64,000 nucleotides of DNA from Yimella lutea (GCF_006715095.1 NZ_VFMO01000001.1:1302001-1366000), one strand, 5' to 3'. Shown: positions 26,588-40,467, counted from the stretch's first letter. Notes: generated by a model from the letters alone, not told the origin. Made by a program: numbers and translations.

Positions 26588-27525
26588 GCGGATCCCTTGC
26601 CGATCATCGTGAGTTTTCGTGAGCTGTTCGTCTGGGTGCCGTAGCCGCGTCCGAAGCGTCGCTCCAGGAAGTACTGGCCGACCATCAGGATGGAGCAGAT
26701 GATCAGGTACCACAGGAATCCGGCGACGTAGGCGGGCATGATTCGGCCGGTGTTGTTGGCCACCTGGGTGACTTGGAACCAGAGCTCGTTGGACACCGGC
26801 ACTGCCACGAGCAGTGAGGAGTCCTTGACCATCGCGATCGTCTCGTTGCCGGTCGGCGGGACGATCACGCGCATCGCCTGCGGGAGCACGACGCGACGCA
26901 TGGTCTTGCCGTTGCTCATGCCGAGTGCCTGAGCGGCCTCGGATTGGCCCTTGTCGACCGACAGGATGCCGGCCCGCGCGATCTCGGCCATATAGGCGGC
27001 TTCTGACAGGCCGAGCCCGAGAATGCCGACTGCGATTCCGTTGGACAACGCGTTGACGTCGATCGAGCCGAACACCAGCGGGGTGTCGATTCCGAAGATC
27101 TGCTGCGCGAACGGAATGCCGACGTCGAGCTTGGGGTAGAGGAATCCGGCGCCCACGCCGAGCATCACCAGCAGGACGAGGCGGGGGACGGCGCGGAAGA
27201 ACCAGGTGTAGGCGAAGGCGACGCCGCGAAGGACGGGGTTGCCCGACAGTCGCATGACCGCCAGCAGGATGCCCAGAGTGACGCCGAGAACCATCGCGCC
27301 GATCGTGCAGACGATCGTGCCCTGTACCAGGCCACGCAGGACGGGGCTGAAGTTCATCACGTTCGGGACGAACTCAAGATTCCACCGGTCGTTGGTGAGC
27401 AACGAGCTCACGAACATCGCGACGAGAATCAGGATGCCCGCGACGGCGACGAAGCGCCACGGGTGCCGGACCGGCCGGGCGTTGATCTCACCCGGCCGGT
27501 CGTCGTTGTGTGTCCGAGTGGTCAT
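26584..27525 (-). CDS. Polar amino-acid ABC transporter, permease
   Basis: A 313-residue HisM/GlnP-family permease. A cytoplasmic N-terminus leads into one helix (about residues 25-45), then a large loop and about five more helices. The EAA loop that docks the ATPase is recognisable ([20 protein letters not shown]). Start and stop overlap both neighbours by ATGA, so the binding protein, permease and ATPase are translated together. A single permease subunit would work as a homodimer. Confidence 0.93.
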   Translation of the reverse strand: MTTRTHNDDRPGEINARPVRHPWRFVAVAGILILVAMFVSSLLTNDRWNLEFVPNVMNFSPVLRGLVQGTIVCTIGAMVLGVTLGILLAVMRLSGNPVLRGVAFAYTWFFRAVPRLVLLVMLGVGAGFLYPKLDVGIPFAQQIFGIDTPLVFGSIDVNALSNGIAVGILGLGLSEAAYMAEIARAGILSVDKGQSEAAQALGMSNGKTMRRVVLPQAMRVIVPPTGNETIAMVKDSSLLVAVPVSNELWFQVTQVANNTGRIMPAYVAGFLWYLIICSILMVGQYFLERRFGRGYGTQTNSSRKLTMIGKGSA

Positions 27526-28436
27526 CAGACCGAGGGGTTGACCGCGAAGTCGTCGATGGCGCCGCCGTCGACCTTCCACTTCTTGAGGATCTGGTCGTAG
27601 GTGCCGTCCTTCTTGATGGCCTTCAAGCCTTCGACAAGCACGTTGCCGAACTCGTTCTGGTCCTTCTTGACCACGTAGCCGTAGGGGGCGGTGTCGTAGT
27701 TCTCACCGAGCAGTTCGAGCTTGTCGCCACTCTTGTTGACGGCGTCGACCGAGACCGGGAGGTCTGCCACCATCGCGTCGGCCTTGCCTGCGGACAGGTT
27801 CAGCGTTGCCTTGCTCTGGTCCTGTTCGATGAGCAGCTTGATCTCACCCTTGCCGCCAGTGGTGCACTTCTTGCTACGGGCCTGCATGTCGGTGACCTGG
27901 ACGGTGCCCTTCTGGACGGTGACCGTCTTTCCGCAGGCGTCGTCGAGCGAAATCTTCTTCGGGTTGCCCTTCGGCACGACCCACTGGCTGCCGGCCTTGA
28001 GGTAGCTCACCATCGTGACCTGCTGCATGCGCTCCTTGTTGATGGTGAACGAGGAGACGCTCATGTCGTACTTGCCGGATCCGACACCGAGGATGAGCGA
28101 GTCGAAGCCGCCGTTGACGTACTTCGCCTTGAGTCCCAGCTTGCCGAGTACCGCGTCGAGTAATTCGATGTCCATTCCGACGATCGTCTTGCCGTCGGTG
28201 TCGAAGTACTCATTGGGCGGGTAGGACGCGTCGGTACCGATAGTCAGCGTGCCCTTGCTCTTCAGGGCAGCCGGCACCTTGTCGGCGAGCGAGGTGTCCT
28301 TGGCGACGCTCTTCACCGACTCTTTTGCGCTGCTGGTGCCCTCCTCGAGGCTGTCCGAACCGCAGGCGGTGAGACCGAAGGTGAGAGCGACTGCTGTGGC
28401 CAGAGCGATACGTGAACGCGAGTGGACCAGTGCCAT
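27525..28436 (-). CDS. Amino-acid ABC transporter substrate-binding lipoprotein
   Basis: A 303-residue extracellular solute-binding protein family 3 member. The signal peptide ends in the lipobox LTAC (FGLTACGSDS), so it is lipid-anchored. The family start GTLTIGTDASYPPNEYFD (about residue 62) and GMDIELLDAVLGKLG block are clear. A Cys pair (DDACGKT and SKKCTT) may form a disulfide. Start ATG 28436 has the ribosome site AAGGAG. First gene of the ABC operon. Confidence 0.93.
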   Translation of the reverse strand: MALVHSRSRIALATAVALTFGLTACGSDSLEEGTSSAKESVKSVAKDTSLADKVPAALKSKGTLTIGTDASYPPNEYFDTDGKTIVGMDIELLDAVLGKLGLKAKYVNGGFDSLILGVGSGKYDMSVSSFTINKERMQQVTMVSYLKAGSQWVVPKGNPKKISLDDACGKTVTVQKGTVQVTDMQARSKKCTTGGKGEIKLLIEQDQSKATLNLSAGKADAMVADLPVSVDAVNKSGDKLELLGENYDTAPYGYVVKKDQNEFGNVLVEGLKAIKKDGTYDQILKKWKVDGGAIDDFAVNPSV

Positions 28437-28660
28437 GGTGGAACTCCTTGCAGATCGACGACCCGAGCGGGCCCGAATGTGCGCAGATCTTCGCACCGTT
28501 GCCGTGCAGTCGCTTCGGATTCGCCGAAAGTGTGATGCCGCTGTGACCGCCTGTTCGTCCGGTCGCCGACCGGACGGTGCCGCTGGCGCAGCGGCGAGGA
28601 CTCACCGACTGAGCCGTCGAACTCGTGCGCGATTGTCCGCCGTGTCGCAGCGACCGTTGT
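28437..28660. promoter_or_regulatory. Region between the ABC operon and the rml genes
   Basis: A 224-nt gap that must contain the promoter of the ABC operon and the end of the rmlA-rmlC transcript. A hairpin with a 9-bp stem (CGTCCGGTC / GACCGGACG, 28556-28576) is a plausible weak terminator for rmlC. No convincing -10 box and no gene seen. Confidence 0.4.
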
Positions 28661-29253
28661 TCAGCGCAGCGAGTTGCGGTAGTTGAGGCAGTCTTCGTAG
28701 GTGGGCAGCAGGCCTTGTGCTTCGGCGTCGGCGAGGTTGGGTGCGGCGTGATCTTTGGGGGAGAGGGTGGGTTCGATTCCGTCGGGGAGGGTGAGTCCGA
28801 TGGCGGGGTCGAGGGGGTGGATGCCGTGTTCGCGTTCGGGGTTGTAGACGGCGGAGCAGAGGTAGACGGCGGTGGTGTCGTCCTGCAGCGCGCAGAAGGC
28901 GTGACCGAGTCCTTCGGACAGGTAGACGGCTTTGCGGGAGTCGCTGTCGAGCAGGACGCAGTCCCATTGGCCGTAAGTGGGGGAGCCGACGCGGATGTCG
29001 ATGATGTAGTCGATGAGGGCGCCGGAGGCGGCGGTGATGTATTTGGCTTGTGAGGGTGGTACGTCGGCGTAGTGGATGCCGCGGACGGTGCCGGCGCTGG
29101 AGACGGAGATGTTGGTCTGCAGGACCTGCATCTGGTGGCCGAGGTGTTCGGCGAGTTTGTCGGCGCGGAAGCCTTCCATGAATACGCCGCGGTCGTCGGG
29201 GAACTGGCGCGGGGTGATGACGTAGGCGCCTTCGATGGCGAGGGGTTCGATGT

Positions 29254-29257
<4 letters not shown>
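28661..29257 (-). CDS. rmlC: dTDP-4-dehydrorhamnose 3,5-epimerase
   Basis: RmlC, third step of dTDP-L-rhamnose synthesis. The 198-residue cupin has the family blocks [30 protein letters not shown] (catalytic His in RGIHY), [17 protein letters not shown] and [10 protein letters not shown]. It overlaps rmlA by four bases (29254-29257), so rmlA and rmlC are one operon. In this organism rmlA-rmlC and rmlB-rmlD form two divergent pairs. Confidence 0.94.
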
Positions 29258-32124
<2,867 letters not shown>

Positions 32125-32128
<4 letters not shown>

Positions 32129-33612
32129 GGGATGAACGGCCCCGTATGACGACCTTGGGCGAGCGAACGGTCACCGGTTCCACGCACATCAACTGGCGCC
32201 GGTCCCTTCAAGCACGCCTGCTGGCCGGCGACGTGCTCGGGATCGCCCTGGCGATGTGGTTGGCAGTCGTCATGCGCTTCGGCGATCCGCGCGGTGCGAA
32301 GGTCGCCGGGCTCGGCGACCTGTCGTACAGCCAGACCGGTATCGCGCTCGGCTTGGCGTGGTTGATCGCGATCGCAGCGTTCGGCGGTTACAGCATGAAG
32401 GTCGTGGCCGTCGGCTCGACCGAATACCGCGACCTGGCCCGTGCGACGTGGGCGTTGTTCGGCGGTGTGGCGATCTTCGCGACGCTGTTCAAGGTCGCGT
32501 TCGCTCGCGGATTCCTTGCTGTGGCCTTCCCGCTCGGTCTGCTCCTGTTGTTGATCGGACGGGTCGTGCAGCGCCGGGTGCTGGTCCGGCGTCGGGGGCG
32601 TGGGGAGTGGGTCGAGCGGGCGCTCGTGGTCGGTTCACCGGTCGAGGTCCGCTACGTCGTCGACACCGTGCGGCGGACCCCGATCGCGGGTTATGAGGTC
32701 GTGGCGGTCGCGACCGCAGGTCAGTCCCGTGAGTTCCGGTTGGCCGACGGCAGCGTCCTGCCCGAGGTCGGCCGGCCGGAGGACGCCGCGAGGGCGGCGA
32801 TGGTGGTCGGTGCCGATGTCGTGGTGGTCGCCGGTCAAAGTTCCACCGGTCCGACCTTCCTGCGTGATCTCGGCTGGGATCTCGAAGAGACCGAGTGCAA
32901 TCTGGTGCTCGCCAGCCGCATGACCGATATCGCCGGTCCGCGAATCCACTGGAAGCCGGTCGAGGGTCTGCCGTTGATCAGCGTGGAGATGCCGCGCTAC
33001 ACCGGGATGAAGTACGTCGGAAAGCGAGCGTTCGACCTCGTCGTCGCGCTCTGCATGCTGCTGTTGGCGGCTCCGATCATGATCGTGACCGCACTTGCGG
33101 TGAAGCTCGAGGACCACGGTCCCGCGTTCTACCGGCAGGAGCGCGTGGGGGTCAACGGCTCCCGTTTCCGGATGACGAAGTTCCGCTCGATGGTCACCGA
33201 TGCCGATGCCGAGGCCCGCCTGCAGTCGTTGCGCGAGGACCATGACGGCAACGAGATCCTGTTCAAGATGAAGGACGACCCGCGTGTCACGCGCACCGGC
33301 AGGTTCATCCGCCGCTACTCCATCGACGAACTGCCGCAGCTGTTCGACGTGATCCGTGGGCACATGTCGTTGGTCGGCCCCCGTCCGCCGTTACCCGCCG
33401 AAGTCGAGACTTACGACCAGCACGTGCATCGACGGCTGTACGTGAAGCCCGGCATCACCGGGCCGTGGCAGGTGGGTGGACGCTCCAACCTGACCTGGGA
33501 CGAGAGTGTGCGCAAGGACCTGTACTACGTGGAGAACTGGTCGATGACCGGTGACCTGCTCATCCTCGTCAAGACAGTACGCGCCGTCCTGGCGAAGGAC
33601 GGCGCGTACTGA
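32125..33612 (+). CDS. Polyprenyl glycosylphosphotransferase (bacterial sugar transferase)
   Basis: A 495-residue WbaP/CpsE-type initiating enzyme that moves a sugar-1-phosphate from a nucleotide sugar onto undecaprenyl phosphate. The N-terminal half has four to five helices and a CoA-binding-like domain (about residues 155-270). The catalytic domain starts at KRAFDLVVALCMLLLAAP and contains FYRQERVGVNG, FRMTKFRSM, RRYSIDELPQL and SLVGPRPPLP. GTG 32125 overlaps the rmlD stop; ATG 32146 (MTTLGERT) is a possible alternative start. The sugar transferred is not known. Ends 26 nt from the convergent SGNH-like gene. Confidence 0.93.
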
Positions 33613-33637
33613 TCGAGCGTGATCGGGCGGGTCAGGC

Positions 33638-34309
33638 TCAGAGGTCGAGCCAGGACTGCCAGGCGGCGTGCAGCACGAGCCAGGCGATGAGGCCGTAACC
33701 GGCCTGCCCGGGCAGGCCGTCGGGTGATGCAGCAAGATCGGACTGCCACTGGTCGTGCCCGAGCAACGGGCGGAAGCAGTCGACGTAGGTGACGCCGCGG
33801 CGTGAACAGACGTCCGCCTGCGCATCGACCAGCAGCTGCAGGCGCTCGTTGAACTCGTTGTCCTGGGTGGGCGGCGGCCCGACGACGAAGGTCGCGATGG
33901 CCGCAGACGACGCGTCGTCCAGGATGTTGGCGAGGTTCAGGCGCGAGCGTGCCGTCGAGAGGTCCTGCTCGATGTCGCCCGCACCGAAACCGATGACCAG
34001 GCGCCGCTCGTTCGCGGTGCGCCATCGCGGCTCGGACTCCTGTTGCCACCGGGCGAGAACCTCGGTCGAACTGTCGCCACGGACGCCCAGGTTGTACGCG
34101 GCCAGGTCGACTCCGGCGTGCGGGGTGCGGGCCACGACCCGCGAAACCCAACCGAGCGCCTTGGGGTCGCCGAGTCCTGCAACGTACTCGTCGCCGACGA
34201 AGCACACTCCGACCCGGCGTGGACCCTCGACCACCTGGAACTCGGCGCTCGGGTTGAACTCCGGCTGACGCCGTTCGTCGTTCTGGGTCACTCGATCCTC
34301 ACTCGTCAT
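33638..34309 (-). CDS. SGNH/GDSL-like protein lacking the usual catalytic residues
   Basis: A 223-residue protein with the fold signature of SGNH hydrolases (RVGVCFVGDEYVAGLGDPKALGW at the start in blocks, GFGAGDIEQDLS, and GQAGYGLIAW at the end). The nucleophile position of GDS is Glu in GDEYVAG, and where the catalytic His of DxxH is expected the sequence reads DGLPGQAGY. By sight it lacks the Ser-His pair and may be a non-enzymatic member; similar GDE-type proteins occur in other actinobacteria as I recall. It overlaps the DUF6104 gene by ATGA and is the last gene of the kgd operon. Confidence 0.7.
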   Translation of the reverse strand: MTSEDRVTQNDERRQPEFNPSAEFQVVEGPRRVGVCFVGDEYVAGLGDPKALGWVSRVVARTPHAGVDLAAYNLGVRGDSSTEVLARWQQESEPRWRTANERRLVIGFGAGDIEQDLSTARSRLNLANILDDASSAAIATFVVGPPPTQDNEFNERLQLLVDAQADVCSRRGVTYVDCFRPLLGHDQWQSDLAASPDGLPGQAGYGLIAWLVLHAAWQSWLDL

Positions 34310-34479
34310 TCGTCGTCATCCAGGCGAGCCAACCATGTTGCCAGCCGTTCGACCGGCACTTCGAACTCCGGGTTGAGATCGACGAAAGCGCGCAGCTGAT
34401 CGGCCAACCATTCCAGGCTGACCTCTTCCTCGCCACGCCGACTCGCCAATTCTTCGATTCCGCGGTCGGTGAAGTACAT
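34306..34479 (-). CDS. DUF6104 family small protein
   Basis: A 57-residue acidic protein (starts MYFTDRGIEELASRRGEEE, ends ATWLARLDDDE) that matches my memory of the actinobacterial DUF6104 family, usually found next to kgd. Function unknown. It begins 19 nt after the kgd stop and overlaps the SGNH-like gene by ATGA, so it is co-translated with both. Confidence 0.8.
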   Translation of the reverse strand: MYFTDRGIEELASRRGEEEVSLEWLADQLRAFVDLNPEFEVPVERLATWLARLDDDE

Positions 34480-34498
34480 CCGTACTCGGCCGTTCCGG

Positions 34499-37400
34499 TC
34501 AGCGGTCGAACGCCGAAGCGACCAACTCGGCCAGCTGGGCCGCGTGACGCTTGGGCGATCCGGTCGCCGGCGAGGCCGCGGCAGCACGTGACACGACGCG
34601 CAGTCCGCGGGTCTCGCCGAACTCGGCCAGAGCCTCCGGCAGGTTGAGCGCCATGAACGGCCACGCACCTTGGTTCTTGGGCTCGTCCTGCACCCACACC
34701 AGCTCGGCGTTCGGGTACTGGCCGATGATCTCGGCGATCTCCTTGGCGGGAATGGGGGCCAACTGCTCGACCCGGACGATCGCGGTCTTGGTGTCGCCAC
34801 GCTTCTCGCGCTCGGCTTCCAGGTCGTACACGACACGCGCCGATGCCAGCAGCACCCGGTCGACCTGCGAGGCCTCGGGCTTGGTGGCGTCCGGCAGCAC
34901 CGGCTGGAACACACCGCTGGTGAACTCCTCGGGGCTGCTGGTCGCCGCCTTCAGGCGAAGCAGTTGCTTGGGCGTGAACACGATCAGCGGACGGCGCGGA
35001 CGCGCGTACGCCTGGCGACGCAGGAGGTGGAAGTAGCTCGCCGGCGTGCTCGGGTAGGCGATCGTCATGTTGTCCTCGGCGAACATCTGCAGGAACCGCT
35101 CGATGCGGGCCGAGCTGTGGTCGGGACCCTGACCCTCGTAGCCGTGCGGCAGCAGCAGCACGACAGACGAGCGCTGCGCCCACTTCTGCTCCGAGGAGGA
35201 GATGAACTCGTCCATGATCGTCTGGGCGCCGTTGGCGAAGTCACCGAACTGAGCCTCCCAGAGCACCAGCGCATCCGGACGCTCGACGGAGTAGCCGTAC
35301 TCGAACCCGAGTGCGGCGTACTCCGACAGCAGGGAGTCATACACCCAGAACCAGGCCTGGTCGGGGGACAGGTAACGCAGCGGCGTCCATTCGTTGCCGT
35401 TGACCTTGTCGATGAGGACGGCGTGACGCTGCACGAAGGTGCCGCGACGGCTGTCCTGGCCGGCGAGGCGCACGGGGATGCCTTCCATCAACAACGAGCC
35501 GAAGGCGGCCAATTCGCCCATGGCCCAGTCGATCCCGCCCTTGTGGACCATCTCGTTGCGGCGGGCCATGAGCTTGGCGAGCTTCGGGTGGACGGTGAAG
35601 CCCTCCGGCGGCTTGACCCAGGTCTCACCGATCTTGTGCAGGTCGGACTCGCTGATCGCCGTCGAGCGGTTGCGCCCGTCGACCGTCGCGTCGTCGGCCG
35701 TCTGCGCGGACGGACGCTCCAGGCCACCGTGGCCCTCGGCGTCGGTGCCGGTCGAGGCGTCAGGGGTTGAGGGGGCGGCAGCCTGCTTCTTGGCCTCCTT
35801 GGTCTCCACGAACACCCGCTCCAGCTGCTGCTGGTAGTCGCGCAGGGCGGCCTCGGCCTCGTCCGGGGTGATGTCACCGCGGCCGATGAGGGCCTCGGTG
35901 TACAGCTTGCGGACGCTGCGCTTGGCCTCGATGAGGTTGTACATCAGCGGCTGCGTCATCGAGGGGTCGTCGCCCTCGTTGTGGCCACGGCGGCGGTAGC
36001 ACACCATGTCGATGACGACGTCCTTGTGGAAGCGCTGACGGAACTCGTAGGCCAGCTCGGCGACGCGCACGCACGCCTCCGGGTCGTCGCCGTTGACGTG
36101 GAAGATCGGCGCCTGGATCATCCGGGCGACGTCGGTCGAGTAGGTCGACGAACGCGACTGCGACGGGGCGGTGGTGAAACCGACCTGGTTGTTGATCACG
36201 ACGTGGATCGTGCCGCCGGTGCGGTACCCGCGCAGCTGGCTCAGGTTCAGCGTCTCGGCCACCACACCCTGACCGGCGAACGCAGCGTCACCGTGCAACA
36301 GGATCGGCAACACGGTGAACGCGGTGCCGGCAAGGTTGATGCGGTCCTGCTTGGCGCGCGCGATGCCTTCCAGCACCGGGTTGACGGCCTCCAAGTGGGA
36401 GGGGTTGGCGGCGAGGTAGACCTTGGTCTTGTTGCCCGCGTCGGAGACGAACTCGCCCTCGGTGCCCAGGTGGTACTTCACGTCGCCCGACCCCTGCACC
36501 GAGTTGGGGTCCTGGGTGCCCTCGAACTCACGGAAGATCTGGCCGTAGGACTTGCCGGCGATGTTGGCCAGCACGTTCAGGCGCCCGCGGTGCGGCATAC
36601 CGATGCAGATCTCGTCGAGACCCTCGTCGGCGGCCTCGCACATGATGCGGTCCATCAGCGCGATGACCGACTCGCCACCCTCGAGGCTGAAGCGCTTCTG
36701 GCCGACGAACTTGGTCTGGAGGAAGGTCTCGAACGCCTCTGCGGCGTTGAGCTTGCGCAGGATGCGCAGCTGCTCGGCCGAGGTCTGCTTCTCGTAGGGC
36801 ACCTCGACCTTGCCCTGGATCCACTGGCGTTGCTCGGGGTCCTGGATGTGCATGTACTCGATACCCACGCCGCGGCAGTACGAGTCGCGCAGGATGCCCA
36901 GCACCTTGCGCAGCTTCAGGAACGGCTCGCCGCCGAACCCTCCCGTGGGGAAGGTGCGGTCGAGGTCCCACAGCGTCAGGCCGTGGTTGGTGATGTCGAG
37001 GTCGGGGTGACGACGCTGCTTGTACTCCAGCGGGTCGGTGTCGGCCATCAGGTGCCCGCGCACCCGATAGGCGTGGATCAACTCGTGCACGCGGGTGACC
37101 TTGTTGATGTCGTCGTCGTGGCTGGTGTCGATGTCGCGCACCCAACGGACCGGCTCGTACGGGATCCGCATCGCCTGGAAGATGTCGTCGTAGAACCCGT
37201 CCTCGCCCAGCAGCAGCTGGTGGACGACCTTCAGGAACTCACCCGAGACCGCACCCTGGATGATGCGGTGGTCGTAGGTGCTGGTCAGCGTCAGGACCTT
37301 GCTGACCGCATTCTTGTTCAGGGTGTTGAGGCTGGCGCCCTGCCACTCGGCGGGGTACTCCAGCGCACCAGCTCCGATGATCGCGCCGGCGCCCTTCATC

Positions 37401-38425
37401 AGGCGCGGCACCGAGTGCACGGTGCCGATGCCGCCCGGGTTGGTCAGGGTGATCGTGGTGCCCTGGTAGTCCTCGAGTGTGAGGGTGTTGGTGCGCGCCT
37501 TACGCACCATGTCCTCGTACGCCGTCCAGAACTGCACGAAGTCCATCGCTTCGGCGTTCTTGATGTTCGGGACGACCAACGTGCGGGTGCCGTCGTCCTT
37601 CGCCAGGTCGATCGCCAGGCCGAAGTTGACGTGGCCCGGGCGCACCAGCACCGGCTTGCCCTTGTCGTCGGTGGCCAGCGCGTTGTTCATGTCGGGAACG
37701 AGCTTGAGCGCCTTGACGATCGCGTACCCGAGCAGATGGGTGAAGCTCACCTTCCCGCCGCGGCTGCGGGCGAGATGGTTGTTGATGACGATGCGGTTGT
37801 CGATGAGCAGCTTCGCCGGCACCGAGCGGACGCTGGTCGCGGTCGGCACCTCCAGGCTCTGCTCCATGTTGGTGACGATGCGGGCGGCGACACCCTTCAA
37901 CGGCACCTTCTCGTCCTCGGCGTCGACGGACTGGACCGGAGCAACGCCACCGTCACGGGAGATCGGGCGGGCGTTGGACAGCTCGTGCTGCTTGGGGTCG
38001 AGGGTCGGCACCCGGCCGGGGTTGCGGTCGGAGCGGGACTTCTCCGTCTTGGCCTGCGGAGCGGCGGACGGGTCGGCGTCGGCGGCCTTGGAATCGCCCG
38101 GCTGGACGTTTTCGGCGTTGCCCTCGGCGGACCGAGCCTTGTCCCTCTCGGAGCTGTTCGCGGAAGCGTCCTTCGACGGCTTCGCAGCGGCCTTCTCGCC
38201 GTTCTTGTCCGCAGTGTTCTCGGCGGTCTTCTCGGCGCTGCCGTTCGAGGAGCTCTTGGACGAGCCGTTGCTCGAGCCGGACTCGGCACTCGGTTCGTAG
38301 TCGGCGAAGAAACTCCACCAGGCCTTGTCGACCGAGTTCTTGTCCTGCAGGTACTGCTCGTAGAGCTCGTCGACCAACCACTCGTTGGGGCCGAAGCTTG
38401 CGAGCGGCTCGGAAGGCTGGGACAC
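34499..38425 (-). CDS. kgd: Multifunctional 2-oxoglutarate decarboxylase/dehydrogenase E1-E2 (Kgd)
   Basis: A 1308-residue actinobacterial enzyme that fuses the E2 acyltransferase and the E1 part of 2-oxoglutarate dehydrogenase. Order: a short N-terminal segment ([16 protein letters not shown]), a disordered Ser/Lys/Ala/Glu linker (about 50-150), an E2 domain (about 175-400, with the [14 protein letters not shown] catalytic region), then the thiamine-dependent E1 domain to the end ([25 protein letters not shown] ... [10 protein letters not shown] for ThDP/Mg). It works in the TCA cycle. GTG 38425 is preceded by a weak ribosome site. DUF6104 and the SGNH-like gene follow. An FHA inhibitor of the GarA type is not among its neighbours. 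Confidence 0.96.
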   Translation of the reverse strand: MSQPSEPLASFGPNEWLVDELYEQYLQDKNSVDKAWWSFFADYEPSAESGSSNGSSKSSSNGSAEKTAENTADKNGEKAAAKPSKDASANSSERDKARSAEGNAENVQPGDSKAADADPSAAPQAKTEKSRSDRNPGRVPTLDPKQHELSNARPISRDGGVAPVQSVDAEDEKVPLKGVAARIVTNMEQSLEVPTATSVRSVPAKLLIDNRIVINNHLARSRGGKVSFTHLLGYAIVKALKLVPDMNNALATDDKGKPVLVRPGHVNFGLAIDLAKDDGTRTLVVPNIKNAEAMDFVQFWTAYEDMVRKARTNTLTLEDYQGTTITLTNPGGIGTVHSVPRLMKGAGAIIGAGALEYPAEWQGASLNTLNKNAVSKVLTLTSTYDHRIIQGAVSGEFLKVVHQLLLGEDGFYDDIFQAMRIPYEPVRWVRDIDTSHDDDINKVTRVHELIHAYRVRGHLMADTDPLEYKQRRHPDLDITNHGLTLWDLDRTFPTGGFGGEPFLKLRKVLGILRDSYCRGVGIEYMHIQDPEQRQWIQGKVEVPYEKQTSAEQLRILRKLNAAEAFETFLQTKFVGQKRFSLEGGESVIALMDRIMCEAADEGLDEICIGMPHRGRLNVLANIAGKSYGQIFREFEGTQDPNSVQGSGDVKYHLGTEGEFVSDAGNKTKVYLAANPSHLEAVNPVLEGIARAKQDRINLAGTAFTVLPILLHGDAAFAGQGVVAETLNLSQLRGYRTGGTIHVVINNQVGFTTAPSQSRSSTYSTDVARMIQAPIFHVNGDDPEACVRVAELAYEFRQRFHKDVVIDMVCYRRRGHNEGDDPSMTQPLMYNLIEAKRSVRKLYTEALIGRGDITPDEAEAALRDYQQQLERVFVETKEAKKQAAAPSTPDASTGTDAEGHGGLERPSAQTADDATVDGRNRSTAISESDLHKIGETWVKPPEGFTVHPKLAKLMARRNEMVHKGGIDWAMGELAAFGSLLMEGIPVRLAGQDSRRGTFVQRHAVLIDKVNGNEWTPLRYLSPDQAWFWVYDSLLSEYAALGFEYGYSVERPDALVLWEAQFGDFANGAQTIMDEFISSSEQKWAQRSSVVLLLPHGYEGQGPDHSSARIERFLQMFAEDNMTIAYPSTPASYFHLLRRQAYARPRRPLIVFTPKQLLRLKAATSSPEEFTSGVFQPVLPDATKPEASQVDRVLLASARVVYDLEAEREKRGDTKTAIVRVEQLAPIPAKEIAEIIGQYPNAELVWVQDEPKNQGAWPFMALNLPEALAEFGETRGLRVVSRAAAASPATGSPKRHAAQLAELVASAFDR

Positions 38426-38488
38426 GCTGATGCGCCTCTTTCGTTTGTGTCGCCGATCGAATCGCCCGTGTGGGGTGACACACAGACA

Positions 38489-38518
38489 AACCCCAGCCTA
38501 CGCCTGCAGGCTGGGGTT
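38489..38518 (-). terminator. Terminator of the ABC-2 transporter operon
   Basis: An 11-bp stem (AACCCCAGCCT with 38508-38518) and 8-nt loop, 34 nt after the permease stop and upstream of the kgd start. Confidence 0.75.
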
Positions 38519-38552
38519 CGCCCGTGTGGGTCGAGTGCTGTTGCGTTGTGTC

Positions 38553-39341
38553 TCAGGCGACGTCGCGGCGGTTGGTCAACCACGTCCCGATGGCCACGAA
38601 GACGGCCGCGTAGAGCAGCAACATCAGCGTGCCCTGCCACCAGTTCAGCATCACGCTCTCGGGGTCGCCGTTGTACCCACCGAGGACCGCATTGGTGGCC
38701 TGACTCGGGAAGAACTTCACCACGTCGCGGCCACCGTCGATCAGTGTGCCGACCACCGACAGGATCGGTTCGAGGATGAACGCGATGCCGACGCCGACCA
38801 GGATCGCGGCGACCTGGTTAGGGATCATCACGCCCAGGCCGAGTCCGATGAGCGCCCAGAGGCCGAGTACGAGCAGCACCAGCAGGAGCGAACGGGTGAG
38901 CGTGCCTGCTTCGGGGAACGCCTGCATCCCACGCGCCGACAGGATCGTCGCGCCGGTGATGACCGATCCGGCGAGGAACACCAGGCCGTACAGCACACCG
39001 AAACCGAGCAGCGCGATCACCTTCGAGGCGATCATGACCGGACGTCGTGGTTCGGCCAACAGCGTGCCGGTGATCGTCTTGTGCCGATACTCCGAGCCGA
39101 TCGTCATGATGCCGATGACCATCAGGAACACGTATCCGAAGCCGACACCGCTGGTATAGGTGTTGATCGCGATCTGCAGGGGTGTGAACGTCGGCATCCC
39201 TTCCTGATCGGAGTCGGTCTGGGAGATCGAGCCGAACAGCAACGCGAACAGCGCCCCGCACAGGAACAACGCGATCGCCATCCCCCACCACAGGCGGGTC
39301 GTCATCAGTTTCTGGATCTCTGCCTTGATCGCGCGGCCCAT
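38553..39341 (-). CDS. ABC-2 type transporter permease
   Basis: A 262-residue protein with six predicted helices, beginning MGRAIKAEIQKLMTTRLWW and typical of ABC-2 permeases that pair with CcmA-type ATPases. A polar stretch (residues 40-60) separates the first two helices. It is coupled to the ATPase gene by a four-base overlap. Such two-gene systems export drugs, lipids or peptides; the substrate is unknown. Confidence 0.85.
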   Translation of the reverse strand: MGRAIKAEIQKLMTTRLWWGMAIALFLCGALFALLFGSISQTDSDQEGMPTFTPLQIAINTYTSGVGFGYVFLMVIGIMTIGSEYRHKTITGTLLAEPRRPVMIASKVIALLGFGVLYGLVFLAGSVITGATILSARGMQAFPEAGTLTRSLLLVLLVLGLWALIGLGLGVMIPNQVAAILVGVGIAFILEPILSVVGTLIDGGRDVVKFFPSQATNAVLGGYNGDPESVMLNWWQGTLMLLLYAAVFVAIGTWLTNRRDVA

Positions 39342-40357
39342 CAGCGCACGCCCCCTTCTGTCGGAGCCTGGTCCTGCGGTGCGCCGGCCCCCGTTTCGGG
39401 GCCGGGCGCGTCACCCAGGTTGCGGTTGCGCGCGGTGCCCTGGCTGGTGAGTTCGAAGAACAGTGCTTCGAGGTCGGCGCGCTGACGGGCGAGTTCGTGC
39501 ACCGGCACGCGTGCCTGGAACGCGACGTCACCGACCGCGGCGGGGTTGTCGCTGTAGGCCACCACGATCCCCGCCTCCTCGCCGGGCTCGACCCGGAAAC
39601 CGGACGCGGTGAGCGCCTCGGCCAGTTCACGGGCGCCGGGCGTGCGCACGCGCACCTTCGGTTCGCCGCGTAGTTCGTCGATCTGCCCCTGGCGGATCAG
39701 CTTGCCGTTGGCCAGGATGATCACGTCGTCCACCGTCTGTTCGACCTCGGACAGCAGGTGGCTGGAGACCAGGATGGTCTTGCCCTCGGCCGCCAGGTGG
39801 CGCAGGAACCCGCGCAGCCAGCGGATGCCCTCGGGATCCAGACCGTTCGCCGGCTCGTCCAGCACCAGGATGTCCGGGTCGCCGAGCAGTGCGCCGGCCA
39901 GTCCGAGCCGCTGACGCATACCCATCGAGTAGCCGCCGGCGCGTTTCTTCGCAGCCGCCGGGATGCCGACGAGTTCGAGGAGTTCATCGGCGCGGCTCTT
40001 CGGCAGGCCGGCGGACGTGGCGAGCACACGTAGGTGATCGCGTCCGGTGCGTCCGGGGTGGAAGTTCGTGGCCTCGAGTGCCGAGCCGACGGTGCGCAGC
40101 GGGTCGGCGAGCTTGACGTACGGGACGCCGCCGATGGTGGAGCCGCCGGACGTCGGCCGGATGAGCCCCAGGATCATGCGGAGCGTCGTGGTCTTGCCGG
40201 CGCCGTTCGGCCCGAGGAAGCCGGTGATCCGGCCCGGTTCGACGTTGAAGGACAGGTCGTCAACGGCCCGGAAGCCCTTGAACGACTTGGTGAGGTTGTG
40301 CACCTCGATGCGTCCGCGTCCGGCTTTCGGCGCAGCGCTGGCTGGTGGAGCTGACAC
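39341..40357 (-). CDS. ABC-2 type transporter ATP-binding protein
   Basis: A 338-residue ATPase with an added C-terminal domain of about 100 residues, as in many drug- or bacitracin-exporter ATPases. Walker A GPNGAGKTT, signature SMGMRQRLGLAGALLG, Walker B LVLDEPANGLDPE. The tail is Gly/Pro/Ala-rich and disordered. GTG 40357 (VSAPPASAAPK) is chosen because an AGGGG ribosome site lies 9 nt upstream; an ATG further upstream is possible. Confidence 0.9.
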   Translation of the reverse strand: MSAPPASAAPKAGRGRIEVHNLTKSFKGFRAVDDLSFNVEPGRITGFLGPNGAGKTTTLRMILGLIRPTSGGSTIGGVPYVKLADPLRTVGSALEATNFHPGRTGRDHLRVLATSAGLPKSRADELLELVGIPAAAKKRAGGYSMGMRQRLGLAGALLGDPDILVLDEPANGLDPEGIRWLRGFLRHLAAEGKTILVSSHLLSEVEQTVDDVIILANGKLIRQGQIDELRGEPKVRVRTPGARELAEALTASGFRVEPGEEAGIVVAYSDNPAAVGDVAFQARVPVHELARQRADLEALFFELTSQGTARNRNLGDAPGPETGAGAPQDQAPTEGGVR

Positions 40358-40467
40358 GTGGGGACCCCTGTCGACGCGTACCTGAACAGGACCCATCCCA
40401 TCATCCGCTCGGGTGAGTCCGACCAACAGCCCCGCGGCCGTCCCGCGACGGCACTGCGGCGAGACGA

